Shown: positions 1 to 4,996 of the stretch, piece by piece
Layout: each line of letters starts with the position of its first letter
Position numbering within the stretch: position 1 is the stretch's first letter
Origin: Ectopseudomonas composti
GTDB lineage: Bacteria; Pseudomonadota; Gammaproteobacteria; Pseudomonadales; Pseudomonadaceae
Assembly (NCBI GenBank): GCA_946886245.1
Contig: CAMPIF010000148.1
Coordinates: forward strand, 1 to 9,002
Direction: 5' to 3'
DNA: 9,002 nucleotides
Made by a program: the position numbers and the translations under genes
Notes under the pieces: model-generated
Seen by the model: only the letters and a program-made list of their open reading frames with translations
What the model was told of the DNA's origin: nothing
Databases searched by the model: none

Positions 1-347
1 GGGGTGTAGGTTTGATACGGAACGCCGGGGTCCAGCAGGGCCAGGCGGATGTCGTGCGCGTGCACCAGCGCCAGGGCCTGTTCGGCGCCGTCGACGAACG
101 CAGCCGTGACATCCTCGCCTTCGATCGTCAGTACGGGCAGCCGCCCATCCAACACCGCCCCACCCTGGCCATCGCGAATTTCCGCAGGCGGACGCGGCGT
201 CGGCAGACCACCGGCCACTTCCGGACACAGCGCCACCACTCGCCCTTCGTCCAGCCACTGTTGAAGCTGATCGAAGGGGCCGTGAGCACCGCCGTCATAA
301 CGCACCCGATGCCCGAGCAGGCAACGACTGACCAGTATCTTCTGCAT
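1..347 (-). CDS. DUF523 family protein, partial (3' end outside the window)
   Basis: The reading frame is open from an ATG at 347 to the left edge (115 codons). An in-frame ATG at 362 is an alternative start. The N-terminus shows the DUF523 hallmarks: ILVSRCLLG with Cys9, RYDGG (16-20), CPEVAGGLPTPRPPAEI with Cys41 (41-57), and GEDVTAAFVDGAEQAL (77-92). The function of DUF523 proteins is not established; the conserved cysteines suggest metal or cofactor binding, which is inference. It begins 33 bp after the hydroxylase gene on the same strand, so co-transcription is likely. Oddity: after RLALL (101-105) the family normally continues with a Lys-x-x-SPSCG-type motif, but here the frame reads DPGVPYQTYT to the edge. 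The C-terminus may be divergent, interrupted or frameshifted. The family call rests on the first 100 residues and is firm. Confidence 0.85.
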   Translation of the reverse strand, partial: MQKILVSRCLLGHRVRYDGGAHGPFDQLQQWLDEGRVVALCPEVAGGLPTPRPPAEIRDGQGGAVLDGRLPVLTIEGEDVTAAFVDGAEQALALVHAHDIRLALLDPGVPYQTYT

Positions 348-380
348 CGACTCGCTCTCCATGACTGCCGCTCGCAAGAC

Positions 381-1004
381 TCAGAGCAGCGCACCACCCC
401 GACGCCTGAACCAGCCGGTCAACGACAGCCGTTCGCGGCTGGCCGGCAGCACCTCGTGCGGCATCTCGGACGATAGAAACAGCGCCAGCGTACCCGCCTG
501 AGGCAATACGTCATGCTCACGGCCATCGGCCAGATACAGGCGCAACGCCCCGCCCTGTTCGGCCCGCCAGTCCTCGTTCAGATAGAACACCGCCGACACC
601 GTGCGGCGGTCGTCATCGCGAAAACGATCTAGATGACGCTGATAGAAGGCCCCGGGCGCATAGCAGGCAAAGTGACATTCGTAGTCTTCGAGCCCCAGAT
701 AGAGCGCCTGATTGAGCGCCTGACGCAAACCGTCCATCAGTTGCAGGTACTGATCACAGGCTTGGCTCTGGCCAGGTTCCAGCCATTGAATGTGGTCGCC
801 ACGAATCCCTTCCTGCACCTGCTGCGCGCCCCCGCGACCCACGCTGGCAGCATTGAGTTCGCCGCTGCGCGCACGCTTGCGGCACTCGGCGGCCAGTTCG
901 TGGGTCAGAACCTCTGGGGCGAACAACGCCCGCTGCGACCAGCCCTGGCTGGCAAGGTCGTCGATAAGGCCGGAAAAGAGGTCTTGCAGGCTGGATTCGG
1001 TCAT
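381..1004 (-). CDS. 2OG-Fe(II) oxygenase, PPHD-type prolyl hydroxylase (probable EF-Tu prolyl 4-hydroxylase)
   Basis: A 207-aa protein of the prolyl-4-hydroxylase/EGL-9-like family, in the cytoplasm, using Fe(II), O2 and 2-oxoglutarate. The double-stranded beta-helix core carries the facial triad: HLD in FYQRHLDRFRDDDRR (His124, Asp126) and His183 in SSEMPHEVLPA. Arg192, nine residues after that histidine, is placed to bind 2-oxoglutarate. Overall wording (GIRGDHIQWLEPGQS, LGLEDYECHFACY, FYLNEDW, GREHDVLPQAGTL, LTGWFRRRG) closely resembles the Pseudomonas PPHD proteins. That enzyme is known to hydroxylate a switch-I proline of EF-Tu and is related to animal HIF hydroxylases. The frame is open to 1079, but MTESSLQDLF at 1004 is preferred because the upstream residues do not look family-like; no strong Shine-Dalgarno is seen. 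It is divergent from the DUF2059 gene and upstream of DUF523. The substrate is inferred from similarity. Confidence 0.88.
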   Translation of the reverse strand: MTESSLQDLFSGLIDDLASQGWSQRALFAPEVLTHELAAECRKRARSGELNAASVGRGGAQQVQEGIRGDHIQWLEPGQSQACDQYLQLMDGLRQALNQALYLGLEDYECHFACYAPGAFYQRHLDRFRDDDRRTVSAVFYLNEDWRAEQGGALRLYLADGREHDVLPQAGTLALFLSSEMPHEVLPASRERLSLTGWFRRRGGALL

Positions 1005-1066
1005 GGCGGCGATTGTATCAGTGGCATGTCGTGACTCGACAAGCCTCCGCCAGCCGCCGAAAATAA

Positions 1067-1090
1067 CCGGCCGCAGCACCCTGCGGCCGG
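1067..1090. repeat. Perfect 9-bp inverted repeat (hairpin) upstream of the DUF2059 gene
   Basis: CCGGCCGCA (1067-1075) and TGCGGCCGG (1082-1090) are exact reverse complements separated by six bases (GCACCC). The hairpin lies 27 bp before the DUF2059 start codon and 15 bp before its ribosome binding site, inside the divergent intergenic region. No T-run follows on either strand, so it is not a standard terminator. It could be a 5'-UTR structure or a protein site. Confidence 0.6.
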
Positions 1091-1117
1091 CCAGGAAAGT
1101 TTGCCAAGGAGTTCTCG

Positions 1118-1879
1118 ATGCGTGTTCTGTTTGCCCTGTTGCTGATTGGCCTGACCTTGCCGGCCCTGGCAGACGACCACCTGCGCCTGTATCAGGCTGC
1201 CGGCTGGCCGCAACAGCGTGAACATTTCAATCAGGCGCTTGACGCTGCTCAGCAGCGCTACCGCAGCACCCTGCCACCGGCGGTGTTTCAGGCACTGGTG
1301 GATAACAGCAATCGCCGCTTCGCCGCTGCCGCCATCGACCAGCGCGCGCAACACAGCCTGAGCATGGAGCTGGCCGACCCACAGCCGGCGCTGGCCTTCT
1401 TCGAATCCGCGCTGGGCCGCAAGATCGTCGCCGCCGAGACACTGGCCACCCGTAGCGACCAATTGGCCAAGTACGCCAATGGTCTGCCCCGCACCGACGC
1501 CGGTGCCGCCCGTCGCCTGCTGATTCGCCACCTGGCCCAGGCCATTCCCGCCAAGGAAGCCGGCGCCGAAATCAGCCTGGCGCTGGCCGGCGTGGCAGCC
1601 GACAGCCTCAGCCAGATGATTCCCGGCCTGCTCGGCGGCGGCCAGGCTCAGGGGCTGCTCAATGGTCAGCGTGAGCGCCTGATGACGCAGATCGAACAGG
1701 ACCTCGACAACACCCTGCTGCACGTCTATCGCGAGCTGAGCGACCCGGAGCTGGAGCAGTTCGTCGAATTCGCCCAGTCGCAAGCGGGCAAAACCTACTA
1801 CCAGGCCGCCCTGCAGGCGCTACGCGCAGGCCTGGCAGTAGGCATGAGCACCGATGAGCTGGAGCCGCAGGGCATCTGA
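1118..1879 (+). CDS. Secreted DUF2059 domain protein
   Basis: A 253-aa protein of unknown function. The start is fixed by AAGGAG (1106-1111) six bases before the ATG. Residues 1-18 form a classical signal peptide (charged Arg2, hydrophobic VLFALLLIGLTLP, then ALA before Asp19), so a periplasmic location is expected. The rest is Ala/Gln/Leu-rich and probably all-helical. The C-terminal part, LLHVYRELSDPELEQFVEFA and SQAGKTYYQA (about 200-230), matches the DUF2059 pattern. A second, similar stretch, LADPQPALAFFESALGRKIV (86-105), suggests an internal duplication. The gene is divergent from the hydroxylase and convergent with the alpha/beta hydrolase, so it is probably monocistronic. No enzymatic motif is visible; a structural or chaperone-like envelope role would be speculation. 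Confidence 0.85.
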   Translation: MRVLFALLLIGLTLPALADDHLRLYQAAGWPQQREHFNQALDAAQQRYRSTLPPAVFQALVDNSNRRFAAAAIDQRAQHSLSMELADPQPALAFFESALGRKIVAAETLATRSDQLAKYANGLPRTDAGAARRLLIRHLAQAIPAKEAGAEISLALAGVAADSLSQMIPGLLGGGQAQGLLNGQRERLMTQIEQDLDNTLLHVYRELSDPELEQFVEFAQSQAGKTYYQAALQALRAGLAVGMSTDELEPQGI

Positions 1880-1903
1880 AAGACCACATGGCTCGACTCC
1901 CCC

Positions 1904-1927
1904 TGTAGGAGCGAATTCATTCGCGAT
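1904..1927. repeat. Pseudomonas REP-like element
   Basis: The stretch TGTAGGAGCG followed by AATTCATTCGCGAT has the layout of Pseudomonas REP sequences: a GTAGGAGCG head, then a short palindrome. The stem is GCGAA (1911-1915) with TTCGC (1920-1924) around TTCA. It lies between two convergent genes (DUF2059 and the alpha/beta hydrolase), the usual place for REPs, where it could stabilise or end transcripts. It is a single copy in this window; the assignment rests on recalled family wording. Confidence 0.65.
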
Positions 1928-2008
1928 TCCTGCAGTGCCGGCGCCAATGCCTATCGCGGATAAATCCTGACGCAACTGGCCCGTTCCAGAGCCGTTGTCG
2001 CAGGGGAC

Positions 2009-2950
2009 CTAAGTCAATCGCTCGCGCAGAAAATCGAAGTAACGCAGGCGCAGCGCCTCGTTCTCATTGGCCAGATGGTGACGCGCCTCCGTCAGCCGCA
2101 GGATCTCTGGCTGATGGAACTTGTCCTGCAGCACCTCGAGGTTGTGGCGCCAGTCCACGGTCATGTCCGCCTCGCCCTGAACGATCAGCGGGCTGTGTGC
2201 GCTGCGCCCGGCAGCCTCGATGCGCGGCACCCATTTGGCCAACGCACCCACCCAGGCAGTCGGCAAGCTGCGCGGCTGCAGAGGGTCGAGGTTGTGCACG
2301 AAATCGACGAAGGCGGCGTCGCTGGAGTTGTCGCTGAAGCGCCGCGGAATTTCGCGAACGAAGGGGCTGAGCATTCGATAGCTGAGCTTCGACCAGGCCC
2401 AGGCGCGCGGCCGCACCAGTGGTGCCAGGAGAATGCTCTGCCCGAGCTCCGGGCGCTTGCCGTCGGCGAGCAGATAATCCAGCGCAATCGCGCCGCCCGT
2501 GCTCTGACCACAAAGATGCCAGGGCTGCGGCAACCCCAGCTCGCTGGCCTGCTCGAACAACCCGCCCAGCACCTGCTGATACTCGGCAAAATCACCAATG
2601 CTGGCGCGCGCGCCGCTGGACAGGCCGTGCCCCGGCAGGTCGCAGGCGAGCACGGCGAAATTCATGCTCAGCGCCCAGTCGACCACATGCCGGTACAGGC
2701 CCATATGGTCGTAATAGCCGTGCAGCAACAGCAGGGTGCCACGCGGTTCGGCCGGCACCCACAGCTGCACGGCGATCTGATAGCCGGCTGCATTGAAGCT
2801 GCCGAGGCGGTTGTCCAGCCCGGCAAAGCGCGCAGACAGGTCGAAGCCGTAGAAGTTGCGATAGGCCTGCAGCGCCGGCAAATCCAGGTGCGCTGCGGCC
2901 AAGGGTCGCAGCAGAGGGCGCAATTGATCGGGATGAAACGGCTCTGACAT
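2009..2950 (-). CDS. Alpha/beta hydrolase (monoacylglycerol lipase / lysophospholipase-like, Hydrolase_4 type)
   Basis: A 313-aa serine hydrolase. The start at 2950 is supported by GGAAAG seven bases upstream of MSEPFHPDQL; the frame stays open to 3139 without support. Motifs in order: oxyanion-hole strand LLLLHGYYDH (73-82), LACDLPGHGLSSG (101-113), nucleophile elbow GQSTGG with Ser150, acid in QGEADMTVDW (Asp262 the best candidate) and base in EARHHLANE (His291 preferred over His292). This order and the PGHGLSSG block are typical of the monoglyceride lipase/lysophospholipase group. No signal peptide is seen, so it is probably cytoplasmic and acts on acyl esters; the true substrate is unknown. 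It is divergent from the thioredoxin-like gene, with 124 bp between starts, and convergent with the DUF2059 gene. From memory, a similar gene sits in this order in P. aeruginosa around PA0308. Confidence 0.88.
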   Translation of the reverse strand: MSEPFHPDQLRPLLRPLAAAHLDLPALQAYRNFYGFDLSARFAGLDNRLGSFNAAGYQIAVQLWVPAEPRGTLLLLHGYYDHMGLYRHVVDWALSMNFAVLACDLPGHGLSSGARASIGDFAEYQQVLGGLFEQASELGLPQPWHLCGQSTGGAIALDYLLADGKRPELGQSILLAPLVRPRAWAWSKLSYRMLSPFVREIPRRFSDNSSDAAFVDFVHNLDPLQPRSLPTAWVGALAKWVPRIEAAGRSAHSPLIVQGEADMTVDWRHNLEVLQDKFHQPEILRLTEARHHLANENEALRLRYFDFLRERLT

Positions 2951-3074
2951 AGGGCTTTCCATAGGTTGCAGGATGCGCGCGGACAATCCCGACGACATCT
3001 CCTCGAATGCTGCGATATTCAGCTGCCCGGCGCATCGTGGCAAGCTACACGCCCTTTTACGCCCGGCCTGCCCC

Positions 3075-3656
3075 ATGCCCCGCCTGACACGCAAGAACCT
3101 GCTCATCGTCCTGCTCGCCCTGGCCTGGCTGTTCGGCATGGCGCTGGCCTACCGCTGGTTCGAAACGCGCTACCTGCGCACCTTCGACGAACGTGCAGCG
3201 GTATTCTCCGGCGCCGAACTGCAACTGCCCGCCGAGCTGAGCGGCCCCGGCGCGATCCGCCTGGTGCACTTCTGGGACCCAGCCTGCCCGTGCAATGTCG
3301 GCAACCAGCAGCACCTGGCCGAGCTGATCGAGCACTACGCGCCCAAAGGCGTAGAGTTTCACGTCGTGCAGAAGCCCGGCAGCCAGGGTCGCCTGCCCGC
3401 CGAACTGGCCGCGCTGCGCCCCATCGATGAGCTACCCGGCAGCGCCAACCTGCCAGCCAGCCCTGCGGTGGCGATCTGGGACAAACAGGGCCAGTTGGCC
3501 TACTTCGGGCCCTACAGCGAAGGCCTGGTATGCAACTCGAGCAACAGCTTCATCGAGCCCATACTCGAAGCGCTGGCAGCCGGGCGCAAGGTGAATGCCA
3601 GCAATACCCTGGCGCTAGGCTGCTTCTGCGACTGGGCCGCGCCGACCAGCAACTGA
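3075..3656 (+). CDS. Membrane-anchored thioredoxin-like protein (probable DUF6436)
   Basis: A 193-aa protein. The frame is open from 2973, but MPRLTRKNLL at 3075 gives a proper N-terminus: positive residues, then a single membrane segment (about 8-26, NLLIVLLALAWLFGMALAY). The ribosome binding site is weak. The outer part has a thioredoxin-like pattern: a strand IRLVHFWDP followed by PACPCN (Cys71-x-Cys73) where thioredoxins have CxxC, a helix, a strand VEFHVV, and ASPAVAIWD with a cis-Pro-like Pro130. Further cysteines are Cys153 and a second CxC near the end, GCFCDW (Cys183, Cys185). This suggests periplasmic thiol or metal handling, but the active-site spacing is not standard, so oxidoreductase activity is inference. 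The DUF6436 label is from recalled wording. It is convergent with the AraC-family gene. Confidence 0.78.
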   Translation: MPRLTRKNLLIVLLALAWLFGMALAYRWFETRYLRTFDERAAVFSGAELQLPAELSGPGAIRLVHFWDPACPCNVGNQQHLAELIEHYAPKGVEFHVVQKPGSQGRLPAELAALRPIDELPGSANLPASPAVAIWDKQGQLAYFGPYSEGLVCNSSNSFIEPILEALAAGRKVNASNTLALGCFCDWAAPTSN

Positions 3657-3671
3657 CGAGGCCCGAGCAAC

Positions 3672-3836
3672 CGTAGGGTGGGTTAGCCGCCTGTTGCGCT
3701 TACCGGACGATTAGCCCTGTTTGACGCGGCGTAACCCACCATCGGCGCAATACGAGCTACCGCCTGGTGGGTTACGCGACGCACCACCTCCGCGGCGTTT
3801 GTCGATCCACCTCCGGCGTCGCTAACCCACCCTACG
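3672..3836. repeat. Nested inverted-repeat element (MITE- or BIME-like, GGGTGGGTTA family)
   Basis: A 165-bp block is bounded by a perfect 16-bp inverted repeat: CGTAGGGTGGGTTAGC (3672-3687) and GCTAACCCACCCTACG (3821-3836). Inside is a second perfect 12-bp pair, GCGTAACCCACC (3729-3740) and GGTGGGTTACGC (3766-3777), sharing the GGTGGGTTA core with the outer arms. The core therefore occurs four times in alternating orientation. The block fills almost the whole gap between the convergent DUF6436 and AraC genes, so it could also act as a two-way transcription barrier. It contains no gene. The same core is recalled as a common intergenic repeat in proteobacteria; transposition by a helper enzyme is inference. 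Confidence 0.75.
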
Positions 3837-3844
3837 AACGCTCT

Positions 3845-4876
3845 TCACTCGCCAGTTGCTACGTGACGCGCTACCAGACCGCGCGGCGTGCTGCCCTGCC
3901 AGCGACGAAAGGCACGGTAGAACGGTGACAGCTCGGCGAAACCGCAGGCCCGCGCCACCTCGCGCACGCCCAGGCCCTGATCCAGCAGGCGCAACGCACG
4001 CAGGCGCCGCACCTCATCGTGCAGCGCGCGAAAACTGCTGCCCTGCTCACTCAGCGAACGCTGCAAGGCACTGCGATTGCTGCCCAGCGCCAATGCACAG
4101 GCCTCCAGGCTGCAGGTCGTACCGCCCAGATTGACCTCCAGCCAGTAGCGCACCCGCGCCAGCAGCTGGTTCTCCAGCAAAGCCGCCAACTGCTTCTCGG
4201 CTTCCTCGCTGAGCACCTCGAACAGCCGCGGGCTGGCGCTGCGCGAAGGCCGGGAGAGCAACGCACGCGGCAGGATCAGCACGTCGTGCGGCCGCGAGAA
4301 ACGGGGCTCAACACTCAGCAAACGGCGATGCTCGGCAAGCTTGCGCGGAGCACGATGACGAAATTCCACACCCAGCAGCGGCAGCTCGCCGCCAGCGGCC
4401 GACGCCAGCATCTTGCTCAGCAGCACGGCCAGGCACTCCATCTGCTGACGCAGCGAGCCAACCTCGCGGTAGTTGAGATCGATCACCAGGTGCGCCTCGT
4501 CCCCCTGCTCCTGGAGCCGCGCGACGAAACCGCCGGACAGAATGTGCTGGAACCGCACGAAGGCCTGCAGGCCCTGGCGCAGGTCCCGAGCCGCCAACAG
4601 CAGGTAGCTGACCACATCCATCGGCCGTGGCTGCATGACCTCGCCCAGGTGCAGGCCGATATCGACATCCCCCGTGATACCTTCCAGCGCCTGCCAGAAA
4701 CGCGGCGCGTTGTCGTGCTCCTCGCGCGCTTCCAGCAGCGGCGCCGCCAGCGACACGCCGGCGTAGGCACGGCGGTAGGTGTCGGTCGGGTCGAGCCCCA
4801 GCGCCGCCAGGGCCTCGTAGAGCAGCCGACGCAGGGTCGAGGAGTGGGTAAGGGCGACGAAGGCGTTATCGACCAT
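3845..4876 (-). CDS. AraC-family transcriptional regulator, divergent from the acylase gene
   Basis: A 343-aa DNA-binding protein starting at the ATG at 4876 (MVDNAFVALT), with GGAAAT just upstream. A TTG at 4891 right after a stop codon is the only longer alternative. The N-terminal 200 residues fit the arabinose-binding-like (Arabinose_bd) sensor domain of this AraC subgroup (DIGLHLGEVMQPRPMDVVSY at 72-91; MECLAVLLSKMLASA at 146-160). The C-terminal domain has two helix-turn-helix units: SLEACALALGSNRSALQRSL (256-275) and VREVARACGFAELSPFYRAF (304-323), followed by the typical GSTPRG. It is separated by 120 bp from the divergent acylase gene, so it probably controls the acylase and itself. 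The ligand is unknown; an acylase substrate or product is a reasonable guess. It matches, from memory, PA0306 beside PA0305. Confidence 0.88.
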   Translation of the reverse strand: MVDNAFVALTHSSTLRRLLYEALAALGLDPTDTYRRAYAGVSLAAPLLEAREEHDNAPRFWQALEGITGDVDIGLHLGEVMQPRPMDVVSYLLLAARDLRQGLQAFVRFQHILSGGFVARLQEQGDEAHLVIDLNYREVGSLRQQMECLAVLLSKMLASAAGGELPLLGVEFRHRAPRKLAEHRRLLSVEPRFSRPHDVLILPRALLSRPSRSASPRLFEVLSEEAEKQLAALLENQLLARVRYWLEVNLGGTTCSLEACALALGSNRSALQRSLSEQGSSFRALHDEVRRLRALRLLDQGLGVREVARACGFAELSPFYRAFRRWQGSTPRGLVARHVATGE

Positions 4877-4893
4877 GGCGATTTCCGGCAACT

Positions 4894-4932
4894 ATTGACC
4901 ATAGACTTTCAGCATTGAGGCATATGGTCAAT
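4894..4932. promoter_or_regulatory. Inverted repeat in the araC-hacB intergenic region, probable operator
   Basis: ATTGACCATA (4894-4903) and TATGGTCAAT (4923-4932) are perfect 10-bp inverted repeats 19 bp apart, so equivalent positions lie 29 bp (nearly three helical turns) apart. Each arm contains TTGACC, a fair -35 hexamer, facing inward from its own end: the left arm towards the acylase gene and the right arm towards the regulator gene. No convincing -10 box was found at standard spacing. The arrangement suits a regulator dimer that controls both genes; the identity of the binding protein is inferred from adjacency. Confidence 0.55.
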
Positions 4933-4996
4933 GTCGCTGCCCACGCGCCTGAGCAAAATGCCCGCACGCTTGCCCCACAACAATAAGGATCGCTCG

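Noticed and set aside
1001..1783. Minus-strand frame of 260 codons
   Set aside because: It is antisense to the DUF2059 gene, which has a clear signal peptide and Shine-Dalgarno.
2075..2947. Long open frame (290 codons) on the plus strand
   Set aside because: It is the antisense of the alpha/beta hydrolase, whose catalytic motifs are all present on the minus strand; long shadow frames are common in GC-rich DNA.
4019..4918. Long plus-strand frame (299 codons)
   Set aside because: It is antisense to the AraC-family gene; the Gln/Arg-rich composition is typical of a shadow frame.
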